From CAYRNY01 sp964425755 (GTDB lineage: Bacteria > Chloroflexota > Anaerolineae > Aggregatilineales > Aggregatilineaceae): a DNA stretch of 64,000 nt. The translations under genes were made by a program, and so were the position numbers. Below are positions 8,132-17,097 of this stretch, piece by piece. The stretch is from contig CAYRNY010000012.1 in the NCBI GenBank assembly GCA_964425755.1, forward strand, positions 1 through 64,000. The letters run 5' to 3'. The notes beneath the pieces were generated by a model. That model did not search any database. It had not been told where the DNA came from and worked only from the letters and a program-made list of their open reading frames with translations. Each line of letters starts with the position of its first letter. The stretch's first letter is position 1.

Positions 8132-8954
8132 AAAAGCCCCTGGCAACGATACGCTCAACCGCGTTGTGGATGCCGTGCGCAACAGCCCCAAGTACGGGCG
8201 GGTGTGTGATGACATCGTGCGCCGGATCGCCGCCGACGAGATCGCCAAAGGGCAGAAGACGCGCCAAGCGGTGAAAGCGGTCAAGAGCAAACTGCACCAG
8301 GTCGGCGGCGCGTACCTCGGCGCGATGGACTACGACCGCTGGTTAGAAGCGCTCAAGCGCACCGGCAACCCGCCGGAAACCGACAAGCTCAAGAAAGCAA
8401 GCCGCCTGATTATCCGCAACCATGCATCCACACGCGAGCGCCTGCCGATATTGGACGAGTTCTACGCCCGCACGCTGGCGGATATCGCGCCAGTGCGGTC
8501 CGTGATCGATGTCGCGTGCGGTCTTAACCCGCTCACGATCCCCTGGATGCCGCTGGCAGAAGACGCAGCCTATTACGCCTATGATATCTACGACGACATG
8601 GTCGCGTTCATCAACGGTTTTCTGCGCCTGGTGGGCATTGACGGTTATGCCGAAGCACGCGACCTGACAAACTTTGTCCCGCCAGAACGTGCCCAATTGG
8701 CGTTGATACTCAAAACGCTGCCCTGCCTGGAGCAGATCGATCGCTTCGCCGGGCTGCGGCTGCTCGAAGAGCTGCACGCCGACTATGTGCTGGTGTCGTT
8801 CCCGGTGCGCAGCCTGGGCGGGTTCGACAAGAACATGCGCGCGAACTACGAATCGCACTTCAACGACCTGCTGGCGGGTAAACACTGGACCTACAACCGC
8901 TTCGAGTTCGCCACCGAACTCGCGTTCCTGGTCGACAAACGGAGCGATACATGA
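8124..8954 (+). CDS. FmrO/Rmt-type 16S rRNA methyltransferase (copy 1)
   Basis: This SAM-dependent methyltransferase belongs to the FmrO (Arm) family, whose known members methylate N7 of 16S G1405 and block aminoglycosides. Family motifs are strong: an N-terminal helical domain, STRERLPILDEFY (Arg104), the SAM loop DVACGLNPLTIPWMPL, LILKTLPCLE (Lys197, Glu203) and SFPVRSLGG. These line up with Sgm-type enzymes, including the positions of the key Lys and Glu. The 276-residue length is typical. It is embedded between tgt and rsmE and followed by a paralogue, with overlaps of 8 and 4 bases. Housekeeping context suggests an intrinsic rRNA (or tRNA) modification and not an acquired resistance cassette. 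That is inference. Confidence 0.85.
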   Translation: MAKKAPGNDTLNRVVDAVRNSPKYGRVCDDIVRRIAADEIAKGQKTRQAVKAVKSKLHQVGGAYLGAMDYDRWLEALKRTGNPPETDKLKKASRLIIRNHASTRERLPILDEFYARTLADIAPVRSVIDVACGLNPLTIPWMPLAEDAAYYAYDIYDDMVAFINGFLRLVGIDGYAEARDLTNFVPPERAQLALILKTLPCLEQIDRFAGLRLLEELHADYVLVSFPVRSLGGFDKNMRANYESHFNDLLAGKHWTYNRFEFATELAFLVDKRSDT

Positions 8955-9787
8955 GCGCCAGATCAGACCACGCGCCCGACGATCTCGAAGACCTGATCGC
9001 GACGCTCAAAGGCGCGAAGAAATACCGCGCCATCGACGTAGCCGACGCGACCGTCCGCGACATCCTGCTGACCGAGTTCGCACGCCAACCTAATCGCAAG
9101 GCTGCGCTGCATGCTGCAAAGAAGAAACTGCACGAAGTCGTCGCGTTGTACCTGGGCGATCCGGACTACGCACGGGCCATGCGTGACCTGGCCGCTGCGT
9201 TTGACTCCGGCGATCCCCAGCGGGTGCGTGCGGTTTGCCGCGACCTGCTGCGCATCCATGACTCAACTGCCGAACGCCTGGAACTGCGCGACACGTTTTA
9301 CCCGCGCCTCTGGTCCGTCACCGGCGCGCCGCAGACCGTGCTCGACCTCGCGTGCGGCCTCAACCCGTTGATGTTCCCCTGGATGCATCTGCCGGACGGC
9401 GTGACCTTCTACGCCTACGACATCCACACGCCGCGTGTCGCGCTACTGAACCACTACTTCACCCTGCAGGGCATGAGCGGCCAGGCGGTGGTTCAGGATG
9501 TGCTGGTCGATCCCCCGCGTGAATCGGGGAACGTGGCGCTGCTGCTGAAAGAGCTGCACCGGATGGAAAAACGGCGCAAAGGCATCGTGCTGCCGCTGCT
9601 GGATGCGCTCGATGTGACGTGGATCGCCTTGTCGTCGCCCACACGCAGCCGGTCAGGTCACGGTGTGATCGACGCCTACCGCGCCCAGGTCCACGAACTG
9701 CTGTCCGACCAGCCCTGGACGATCGCAGACGAGATCGCCTTCGAGAATGAACTGGTGTACGTTATCCGCAAACACGGCCAGCCCTAA
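8951..9787 (+). CDS. FmrO/Rmt-type methyltransferase paralogue (copy 2, divergent)
   Basis: This is a second FmrO-family protein, overlapping copy 1 by 4 bases (ATGA). The SAM loop is intact (DLACGLNPLMFPWMHL), and Lys200 and Glu206 match the catalytic-region Lys/Glu. Other conserved positions have changed: STRERLP became STAERLE (Ala107 replaces the Arg), LPCLE became LHRME, and the FP(T/V)(K/R)SLG motif became SSPTRSRSG. It may have a different target, or act as a non-catalytic partner of copy 1. The gene ends 11 bases before rsmE, where AAGAGG serves as ribosome site. Confidence 0.8.
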   Translation: MSARSDHAPDDLEDLIATLKGAKKYRAIDVADATVRDILLTEFARQPNRKAALHAAKKKLHEVVALYLGDPDYARAMRDLAAAFDSGDPQRVRAVCRDLLRIHDSTAERLELRDTFYPRLWSVTGAPQTVLDLACGLNPLMFPWMHLPDGVTFYAYDIHTPRVALLNHYFTLQGMSGQAVVQDVLVDPPRESGNVALLLKELHRMEKRRKGIVLPLLDALDVTWIALSSPTRSRSGHGVIDAYRAQVHELLSDQPWTIADEIAFENELVYVIRKHGQP

Positions 9788-9798
9788 GAGGTACGCCC

Positions 9799-10542
9799 AT
9801 GCACCGCTTTTTTGTGCCGCCGGAGTGGATCGGGGCAACACACGTCACGCTACAGGACGCGGTCGCGCACCAGATTCGCAACGTGTTACGCATGCATCCC
9901 GGCGATCATGTCGTGGTGCTGGACAACGCGGGATGGGAATACACCGTCACGCTGGAAGACACCGCCGCCAAAACGATCACCGCGACCATCGCCGATAAGT
10001 CGCCCGCGCGGGGCGAGCCGCCCGTTGCGCTGACGCTGTTCCAGGCGCTGCTCAAGAAAGATAACTTCGAATGGGTGTTACAGAAGTGCACCGAGATCGG
10101 CGTGACGCGGTTCGTGCCCCTGGAGACACAACGAACGATCGTGCCGCCGGACAGCATCAACGCGAAGAAACGCGAGCGGTGGGAGCGCATCCTCACCGAA
10201 GCGGCGGAACAATCACGCCGCGGGCGTATCCCCGAACTGGCCGCCCCGCTGACGTTCTCCGCTGCGCTGGCGCAGCGCGATCAGTTCGATCTGGTGCTGA
10301 TCCCGTGGGAAGACGAACACGCGCTAACGCTCGGAGATGCCTTCGCTGCCCACCGCGCGCCAGAACGCCTGGCGATCATCATCGGGCCGGAAGGTGGGTT
10401 TTCGCCGGATGAGATCGAACAGGCGCGCACACATAACGCCCTTCCCGTCACGCTTGGGCCGCGCATCCTGCGCGCGGAGACTGCCGCCATCGCCGCCACA
10501 CTGCTCGCGCTGTACGCATCCGGGGCACTCGACCCGCAATAA
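9799..10542 (+). CDS. rsmE: 16S rRNA (uracil1498-N3)-methyltransferase RsmE
   Basis: RsmE methylates N3 of U1498 in 16S rRNA. It is a SPOUT enzyme with an N-terminal PUA-like RNA-binding domain (about 1-70; MHRFFVPPEW) and a C-terminal trefoil knot. The knot motifs are clear: IIGPEGGFSPDEIEQA and LGPRILRAETAAIAATLLAL. KCTEIGVTRFVPLET is also typical. At 247 residues it is full length. It is the last gene of the RNA-modification operon that begins at 5510. No strong terminator follows before the next promoter at 10578. Confidence 0.93.
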   Translation: MHRFFVPPEWIGATHVTLQDAVAHQIRNVLRMHPGDHVVVLDNAGWEYTVTLEDTAAKTITATIADKSPARGEPPVALTLFQALLKKDNFEWVLQKCTEIGVTRFVPLETQRTIVPPDSINAKKRERWERILTEAAEQSRRGRIPELAAPLTFSAALAQRDQFDLVLIPWEDEHALTLGDAFAAHRAPERLAIIIGPEGGFSPDEIEQARTHNALPVTLGPRILRAETAAIAATLLALYASGALDPQ

Positions 10543-10577
10543 CGCCCATCCGGCCCCCCTAGCGGCCAGCAACATGC

Positions 10578-10607
10578 TTGACTACAGTGCCCTGCTCATT
10601 TTATGCT
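10578..10607 (+). promoter_or_regulatory. Promoter of the secreted GH3 gene
   Basis: TTGACT (10578-10583) and TATGCT (10602-10607) are separated by 18 bases, giving a start of transcription at about 10613-10615. That point abuts the operator at 10615-10628. Confidence 0.65.
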
Positions 10608-10614
10608 AAGTGTA

Positions 10615-10628
10615 TGGGAGCGCTCCCA
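10615..10628. promoter_or_regulatory. CelR-type LacI-family operator
   Basis: The perfect 14-bp palindrome TGGGAGCGCTCCCA is identical to the known CelR operator that controls cellulase genes in Thermobifida fusca. Placed at the transcription start, it would block RNA polymerase until a beta-glucan sugar releases the repressor. No other copy was noticed in the window. Confidence 0.8.
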
Positions 10629-10673
10629 AACATCAGCACACATAAACTGCTTGGCGATTGAGGAGGACGGTTC

Positions 10674-13241
10674 ATGCGAAAATCATTAAGCACACTGGCC
10701 GCGCTGGGACTTCTGTTCGCGCTCGTGCTGGGCGCGACGACACTGCTATCCCACGCACAGGATGACCAACTCGCGCCTGACGGTGTCCCGCGCGAGACGT
10801 ACTACGCGCCGTTCCCCGTCGCGATCGCACTCGACGGCGATCTGAGCGACTGGGACGGCGTGCCGACCGTGACCATGCCCGAAGGGGCTGCCCTCTCAAC
10901 CGGCGAACCGGCGGTCACGTTCGCCGGGGCTGCGGACGCCGATTACCTGTATTTCATGGCCGACGTGATCGACGATAACATCATATCCGGCGCGCACGGT
11001 GATGAATATTGGAACGAGGACTCGGTCGAATTCTATATCAACGCGACCGGCAACCTGGACCTGATCGGATATCGTGATGGCGTGGCGCAGGTCACCATCC
11101 CCGCGTTGAACAAAGACCGCAGTCCCGACGAGATCGTGATATCCGGCATGCGTGGGACGACCGTCGATGCCCGGGCGGTCGTGGTCGAGACGGCGACCGG
11201 CTGGGTGGCCGAGGTCGCGATGCCGCTGGAAAACGACGTCTGGTCGATTGAGCCGGAGCACGGCGGCGTGTTGGGCTTCCAGGTACACCTGAACGGCGCA
11301 TCGACCGCCAACCGTGACACCAAGCTAATCTGGTCGATCTTCGACCAGAACGACCGATCCTACCTGGACCCCAGCGTATTCGGCACCCTGATCTTCTTCG
11401 AGATCGGGCAAAGCGACATCCCGCAGCCTGCCTTGCCGGAGCCGACGCCCACACCGGTCCCGATCCCGGCTGACGCCGCTTACAAAGACCCTGAGCGCCC
11501 GGTAGCGGAACGTGTCGAGGACCTGCTGGCGCGGATGACGCTCGGTGAGAAGATCGGGCAGATGACACTGGTCGAGAAGAACAGCATCCAGGAAGCGGAC
11601 ATCACCGCGCTGCAGATCGGCGGGCTGCTCAGCGGCGGTGGCGCGGCCCCCAGAGAAAACAATGCCAGCGCGTGGCTGGCAATGGTCAACGGCTTCCAGG
11701 AGTACGCGCTGGAAACGCGCTTAGCGATCCCGCTGCTTTACGGCGTAGATGCCGTGCACGGGCACAATAACGTCTTTGGCGCGACGATCTTCCCGCACAA
11801 TATCGGCCTGGGTGCGACACGTGACCCCGACCTCGTACAGCGGATCGGGCGCGCCACCGCGCTGGAAATGATCGCGACCGGCATCTACTGGAACTACGCC
11901 CCCGCCGTGACCGTCCCGCAAGATATCCGCTGGGGGCGCACGTACGAAGGCTACAGTGAAGACACCGCGCTCGTCACGTTGCTGGGAACCGCCTATCTGC
12001 GCGGGTTGCAGGGTGACGATCTCAGCGATCCGCTGACCGTGCTCGGCACGCCGAAGCACTTCGTCGGGGACGGCGGCACAGCCTGGCGCACCGGCACGGT
12101 GGACCTGCGCTTCCTGGATCGCGGCGACACGCAGGTCGACGAGGCTACGCTGCGGGCAGTCCACCTGCCCCCCTACGCAGCCGCGATCGATGCGGGCGCG
12201 CAGTGTATCATGGTCTCGTTCTCAAGCTGGAACGGCGAGAACCTGCACGGACACCGCTACCTGCTGACCGACGTACTCAAGGGCGAACTGGGCTTCGAGG
12301 GCTTCATCGTCTCCGACTGGGGCGGGATCGATTACGTCGCGCCGGACTACTACGACGCGGTGGTCCAGGCGATCAACGCCGGCGTGGATATGAACATGGT
12401 CCCGCAAAACTACCAGCGTTTCATCCAGACGCTGACGGAAGCAGTCGAAAACGGCGATGTGCCGGTCGAGCGCATCGATGATGCCGTGCGCCGCATCCTG
12501 ACCGTGAAATTCAAGCTGGGGCTGTTCGAGCGCCCCTTTGGTGACGGCGCGTTACTTGCCAGCGTCGGCTCGCAAACGCACCGCGACCTGGCGCGTGAAG
12601 CCGCCGCAAAGTCCGCCGTCCTGCTCAAGAATGAAGGCAACGTGCTGCCGCTGGACCCGGACAACGACCTGATCCTGGTCGCCGGAAGTGCCGCCAACAA
12701 TCTCGGCATTCAGTTGGGCGGCTGGTCGATTAGCTGGCGGGGCGGCCCAGGCGACACCACCCTGGGCACAACCATCCTTGAAGCGATCCGCGCGACGGTC
12801 AACGATCCCGCCGCGGTCGTGTACGACCAGGGCGCACGCTTTAACGATCTGGACGAAGACGTAACCGCCAGCACGTGTATCGGCGTGGTGGGCGAATTAC
12901 CCTACGCCGAATGGTTCGGCGACGACCCGCGCCTTGAGCTTTCGACGTCGGATACGGTCGCGCTGGCGCGGCTGCGCGAGCGCTGCGAAAACGTGGTCGT
13001 GGTGCTGATATCCGGTCGCCCGCTGATCGTCACCAGATATCTACCGGACTGGAACGCGCTGGTCGCCGCGTGGTTGCCCGGCACCGAGGGCCAGGGGATC
13101 GCGGACGTGCTGTTCGGGGCGCGTCCGTTCACAGGCAAGCTGCCTTACACCTGGCCGCGTTCGGTTGACCAGCTCCCGCGCGGCGCGGGCACCGGGCAAC
13201 CGTTGTTCCCGTTCGGTTACGGGCTGGAAACGACGCCGTGA
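10674..13241 (+). CDS. Secreted CBM9-like / GH3 beta-glucosidase
   Basis: This extracellular glycoside hydrolase family 3 enzyme would release glucose from beta-glucans or cello-oligosaccharides. It has a Sec signal peptide (about 1-30). A CBM9/DOMON-like domain follows (about 35-240; DGDLSDWDGVP and EDSVEFYINATGN), then a Pro/Thr linker (PEPTPTPVPIP) and the two-domain GH3 catalytic region. The nucleophile is Asp548 in GFIVSDWGGI, and LGTPKHFVGDGGT is the KH-type loop. The start is supported by GAGGAGG 7 bases upstream. It is closely similar in its GH3 part to the fusion enzyme at 56761-60045. It is monocistronic, with its own promoter and operator upstream and a hairpin downstream. Confidence 0.9.
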   Translation: MRKSLSTLAALGLLFALVLGATTLLSHAQDDQLAPDGVPRETYYAPFPVAIALDGDLSDWDGVPTVTMPEGAALSTGEPAVTFAGAADADYLYFMADVIDDNIISGAHGDEYWNEDSVEFYINATGNLDLIGYRDGVAQVTIPALNKDRSPDEIVISGMRGTTVDARAVVVETATGWVAEVAMPLENDVWSIEPEHGGVLGFQVHLNGASTANRDTKLIWSIFDQNDRSYLDPSVFGTLIFFEIGQSDIPQPALPEPTPTPVPIPADAAYKDPERPVAERVEDLLARMTLGEKIGQMTLVEKNSIQEADITALQIGGLLSGGGAAPRENNASAWLAMVNGFQEYALETRLAIPLLYGVDAVHGHNNVFGATIFPHNIGLGATRDPDLVQRIGRATALEMIATGIYWNYAPAVTVPQDIRWGRTYEGYSEDTALVTLLGTAYLRGLQGDDLSDPLTVLGTPKHFVGDGGTAWRTGTVDLRFLDRGDTQVDEATLRAVHLPPYAAAIDAGAQCIMVSFSSWNGENLHGHRYLLTDVLKGELGFEGFIVSDWGGIDYVAPDYYDAVVQAINAGVDMNMVPQNYQRFIQTLTEAVENGDVPVERIDDAVRRILTVKFKLGLFERPFGDGALLASVGSQTHRDLAREAAAKSAVLLKNEGNVLPLDPDNDLILVAGSAANNLGIQLGGWSISWRGGPGDTTLGTTILEAIRATVNDPAAVVYDQGARFNDLDEDVTASTCIGVVGELPYAEWFGDDPRLELSTSDTVALARLRERCENVVVVLISGRPLIVTRYLPDWNALVAAWLPGTEGQGIADVLFGARPFTGKLPYTWPRSVDQLPRGAGTGQPLFPFGYGLETTP

Positions 13242-13265
13242 AGCCTTCGGTACACGTATAAACAA

Positions 13266-13295
13266 GGGGCGTCACCCCGCACGGGATGACGCCCC
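13266..13295. terminator. Bidirectional terminator between convergent genes
   Basis: GGGGCGTCA (13266-13274) and TGACGCCCC (13287-13295) form a 9-bp stem, extended inside by CCC/GGG. It lies between the GH3 stop at 13241 and the stop of the opposing dehydrogenase gene at 13330. Confidence 0.65.
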
Positions 13296-13329
13296 CCTTC
13301 AGCTTCCTGACATCCAGGCAAGACGCGTG

Positions 13330-16137
13330 TTATTTCACGTCCTGCCACGTCGTATGGACTTCCACCTCGCCGGCACGGATCGCACGTAGCAGCACATCCT
13401 GGTCGACCGGATTACGGAACACCCGCACGCCCGTCGCGTTATAGATCGCGTTGGCGATGGCCGGCGACGTGTTGATCGACACGATCTCGCCGACGCCCTT
13501 CGCGCCATACGGCCCGCTACTGACCGCGTCCTCGACAATGTGCGAGACGATCTCCGGCGTGTGCTTGATGCTCGGAATCTTGTAGCGGGCGAAGAGCGTG
13601 CTCCAGGGCACGCCGTCTTCAATGATGTACTGCTCGGTCAGGCAGTTGCCCAGGCCCATCACGATCCCGCCTTCGACCTGCCCCGCGAGCAGCTTGGGAT
13701 TGATCGCGCGCCCCACGTCATTGGCCGCCACGATTTTGAGCACCCGCACCGCGCCAGTGCTCATATCCACCTCGACGAGCGCGGCCTGCGTCGCGTAGGA
13801 GAACGCAAAATGCATGTCGCCACCACTACCGAGCGGTTTGGTCTCCGGCGCGTCGAAGGTATAGCGCGCCTTCGCTTCGCGCCCTTCAGCCTTCAGCCAT
13901 GTCACGACCTCGCCCAGCGGCACGGACGAACCGTCATAACGCACCATGCCATCCTCAAACGTGATCTGCTCCGGCGCGACGCTCATATGCTCCGCCGCCA
14001 CTGCTGCCAGCGCGTCGCGCATGGTGCTGGCCGCGTAACGCGCCGCGTTGCCGCTCATGTACGTCTGACGTGATGCCGTCGTCGGGCCGCCGTCCGGCGT
14101 CAGGTCGGTGTCAGAGAGCACCACGCGCACCTGCGTGACCGGCAGCCCCAGTTCCTCGGCGGTGATCTGTGCCAGCACCGCGCTGAGGCCCTGGCCCATA
14201 TCCGCCGACGAGGTCCGCACTTCCGCGATCGAATTCGGGAAGACCTCCACCTCGGCGATCGAGCGATCGGGCGCGCCGCCACCCAAACCGGTGTTCTTAT
14301 ACGCGCACGCGACGCCCCACCCGTAGGCTTTGTCGCCCTCGCGCCAGCCCCAGCGAAACTCAGACGCGTCGGATCGCATGTCCGCCTCAACCCGATCCAG
14401 CGTCTCCAGCATCCCCACGCTTTCACGCAGCAACTGCCCGGTGGCCGTCGTCGTGCCGACACGTTGGGCGTTTTTGCGCCGGAACGCGACCGGGTCCATG
14501 CCGATCGCTTCCGCGACGAGGTCCATGTTCTGCTCGACCGCAAACGCCGACTGCGTCACACCGAAGCCGCGAAACGCGCCGGAGGGTGGATTGTTCGTGT
14601 ACATCACGTAGCAGTCGATCTGCGCGTTAGGCACGACATACGGCCCGGTGGCGTGCGTCGTGGCGCGCGTCATCACCTTGTCGGACAGGCTGGCATACGC
14701 GCCGCCATCGCCGTAAAGCTCCGCCTGGACCGCCATCAACGTGCCGTCGGACTTCGCCCCGGTCTTGATCCGGATCACAGTGGCATGGCGCTTGGGATGG
14801 AACAACAGCGATTCCTGGCGCGAATAGAGCATCTTCACCGGGCGACCGGTCGCCTGCGCCAGCAGCCCGACGTGAATCTGCCCCGCGATATCTTCCTTGC
14901 CGCCAAAGCCACCGCCGATCAACGTGCCGCGCACGCGCACCTGCTCTTCCGGCAGGTTCATCACCCGCGCGACCTGCCGCCGGTCCTCGTAGGGAATCTG
15001 CGACCCGACATAGATCGTCATTTTCTCGTGCGCTTCGTCGTATCCCGCCGGGACACCGATCGCGCATTCCGGCTCCATGAAGGCGTGCTCGATCGTCGGG
15101 GTGCGGTATTCACGCTCGATCACCACGTCCGACTCGGCAAAGCCGCGTTCAATATCGCCGTGCCGCACCTTGATGTGCTTCAACAGGTTGCCGTCTTTCC
15201 ACTCTTCATGCACCAGCGGGGCGTCATCGCGCCGCGCAGCGATCGGATCGGCCACCACCGGTAACGGCTCGTATTCGACTTCGATCAAGTCGAGCGCGCG
15301 TTCGGCGGTCTCCTCGTCCTCTGCCGCGACGACGGCGACCGGGTCGCCCATATAGCGCACTTTGTCGCCAGCAAGCGCGGGCCAGTCATCGTAGATCAAG
15401 CCGTGAATGTTGTCGCCGGGGATGTCTTCGTGTGTGAGCACCGCCACCACGCCGGGCAGCGCTTTGGCCTTGCTGGTGTCGATCGACTTGATGCGCGCGT
15501 GCGGATAAGCTGCGCGCAGCGTGCGCCCGATCAGCATGCCGCCAAAGCGGTAATCATCGGTGAACCGGGCACGCCCTGTGACCTTGTCCACCGTCTCCTG
15601 TGCGGGGACCGGCTGACCGACCGCCTTCAACGGCGGGACGATCTGCAACTCGTGCCAGGGGATCGCCCCTTCACCGCGTAACTCACTTGCGGCGGAATGG
15701 ATCGCCCGCAGCACGCTGCTGTAGCCCGTACAGCGGCAATAAGTGTCCTTCAGCGCCACTTTGATGTCGTGATCCGATGGGGCGGGGTTGTCCTCAAGCA
15801 ACGCTTTGGCGGTCATGATCAAGCCTGGCGTGCAAAAACCGCACTGCACCGCGCCATGTTCGATAAACGCCGCCTGAAGCGGGTGCAGTTCGCCACCCTG
15901 ATCCAGCCCTTCAATCGTCGTAATCTCAGCGTTTTGCGCTTTAAATGCCGGGTAGATACACGAATCAACCGGCGTGCCGTTAACCTGCACCGTGCACAGG
16001 CCGCATTCAGCTTCCTCGCACCCGATCTTGGTCCCGGTCAGGCCGAGATCATAACGCAGCACTTCCGCCAGCGTCCGCGATTCGGGCACATCGAGCGCGT
16101 GTTTCTTGCCATTTACAGTAAGCGTTAACTGGCTCAT
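13330..16137 (-). CDS. Molybdenum hydroxylase, [2Fe-2S] and molybdopterin subunits fused
   Basis: This protein belongs to the xanthine dehydrogenase family. The N-terminal 155 residues are the iron-sulfur subunit with both clusters (CEEAECGLC...C, then CGFCTPG and CRCTG). A short linker leads to the molybdopterin subunit (about 175-935), with the family motifs GGGFGGKED, GAFRGFG and the C-terminal GAKGVGE containing the likely active-site Glu. The CO dehydrogenase signature (AYRCSFR) is absent. In most relatives the two parts are separate genes, so this is a natural fusion. The substrate cannot be read from sequence; purines, nicotinate-like heterocycles or aldehydes are possible. The FAD subunit gene lies 45 bases upstream. 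Confidence 0.88.
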   Translation of the reverse strand: MSQLTLTVNGKKHALDVPESRTLAEVLRYDLGLTGTKIGCEEAECGLCTVQVNGTPVDSCIYPAFKAQNAEITTIEGLDQGGELHPLQAAFIEHGAVQCGFCTPGLIMTAKALLEDNPAPSDHDIKVALKDTYCRCTGYSSVLRAIHSAASELRGEGAIPWHELQIVPPLKAVGQPVPAQETVDKVTGRARFTDDYRFGGMLIGRTLRAAYPHARIKSIDTSKAKALPGVVAVLTHEDIPGDNIHGLIYDDWPALAGDKVRYMGDPVAVVAAEDEETAERALDLIEVEYEPLPVVADPIAARRDDAPLVHEEWKDGNLLKHIKVRHGDIERGFAESDVVIEREYRTPTIEHAFMEPECAIGVPAGYDEAHEKMTIYVGSQIPYEDRRQVARVMNLPEEQVRVRGTLIGGGFGGKEDIAGQIHVGLLAQATGRPVKMLYSRQESLLFHPKRHATVIRIKTGAKSDGTLMAVQAELYGDGGAYASLSDKVMTRATTHATGPYVVPNAQIDCYVMYTNNPPSGAFRGFGVTQSAFAVEQNMDLVAEAIGMDPVAFRRKNAQRVGTTTATGQLLRESVGMLETLDRVEADMRSDASEFRWGWREGDKAYGWGVACAYKNTGLGGGAPDRSIAEVEVFPNSIAEVRTSSADMGQGLSAVLAQITAEELGLPVTQVRVVLSDTDLTPDGGPTTASRQTYMSGNAARYAASTMRDALAAVAAEHMSVAPEQITFEDGMVRYDGSSVPLGEVVTWLKAEGREAKARYTFDAPETKPLGSGGDMHFAFSYATQAALVEVDMSTGAVRVLKIVAANDVGRAINPKLLAGQVEGGIVMGLGNCLTEQYIIEDGVPWSTLFARYKIPSIKHTPEIVSHIVEDAVSSGPYGAKGVGEIVSINTSPAIANAIYNATGVRVFRNPVDQDVLLRAIRAGEVEVHTTWQDVK

Positions 16138-16182
16138 GAGTAGCTACCTTCGCATCTCTACCATCAATGTCGTCACCCGTGT

Positions 16183-17097
16183 CTATTCCATCCCCACGCC
16201 TTCGGGGATCGCTTCGCCGGTCTGCGCGCGGCGCACCGCCAGCGGCAGCACCCGCTGCAGCAGCACCGCGATCATTTCCTGGCGGTATGTCTTGGTCGCC
16301 CGGTACTTGCTCGTGCGCGGGCTGAGCGACGTCCGCGCGACCTCAACGGCGCGTTCGAGTGTCTCGCCCGTCGCCGGTTCGCCGCGCAGCGCCGCCTCGA
16401 CGTCGGTCGCGCGGGTCGGGACCTTCGCCACAGGACCAACGCACAAGCGCACATCGGCATAACGCTCGCCCGCCGCATCCAGGCGCACCCACGCCGCACA
16501 GCCGAGGATCGGCAGCGCGACACCCTGCGGGCGCATGATGCGTTTGAACGCGGTCGCTTCGCGCTCACCGCTGAGCCTGAACCGGAAGTGCAGCAGCATG
16601 TCGCGCGTCGGGTCCAGCAGCGACTGGCCCGGCCCGCGAAACATCGCGTGGATCGGCACCCAGCGCCGCGTGCCATCCTGCACGATCTCCACCTCGGCAT
16701 CCAGCGCGACAAGCGAGGTCGTCCCGTCACCCGCCGGTAACGCGTGCGCGACGTTGCCGCCCAGCGTGCCCACGTTACGCACCTGCGGCCCGCCGACTAC
16801 CCCGCAGCTTTCCACGAGGCACGTGGCGCGCTCAGCGATCACCGGTGACTGCACGATTTGCGCGTGGGTCACGCCCGCGCCGATGCTCAGCGTATCGCCG
16901 TCCTGCCGGATCGCGCGCAGTTCATCAATACACGTTACGTCAACCAGGGCTTCGGGGCGGCTCATGTGCCCGTTGCGAATATCCAGCAGCAGATCCGTGC
17001 CGCCGGCCACGATCCGCGCCCGGCCTTCGTATGACCGCAGGAGGTCAAGTGCTTGATCAACCGTAGAAGGCGTATGATAATATTTCCAGAGCGCCAT
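16183..17097 (-). CDS. FAD-binding subunit of the molybdenum hydroxylase
   Basis: This is the flavin subunit of the enzyme encoded next to it (CoxM/XdhB type), passing electrons from the iron-sulfur clusters onward. Motifs for FAD binding are visible: ARIVAGGTDLLLDIRNG near the N-terminus and RNVGTLGGNVAHALPAGD. At 304 residues it is full length and begins MALWKYYHTPSTVDQALDLL, normal for the family. GGAAAAGAG precedes the ATG. It is the first gene of a two-gene leftward operon. No XdhC-type maturation factor or cofactor synthesis genes are in the window. Confidence 0.9.
   Translation of the reverse strand: MALWKYYHTPSTVDQALDLLRSYEGRARIVAGGTDLLLDIRNGHMSRPEALVDVTCIDELRAIRQDGDTLSIGAGVTHAQIVQSPVIAERATCLVESCGVVGGPQVRNVGTLGGNVAHALPAGDGTTSLVALDAEVEIVQDGTRRWVPIHAMFRGPGQSLLDPTRDMLLHFRFRLSGEREATAFKRIMRPQGVALPILGCAAWVRLDAAGERYADVRLCVGPVAKVPTRATDVEAALRGEPATGETLERAVEVARTSLSPRTSKYRATKTYRQEMIAVLLQRVLPLAVRRAQTGEAIPEGVGME

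Noticed and set aside
14464..15264. 266-codon frame antisense to the molybdenum hydroxylase
   Set aside because: Composition is typical of an antisense shadow in GC-rich DNA; no family similarity.
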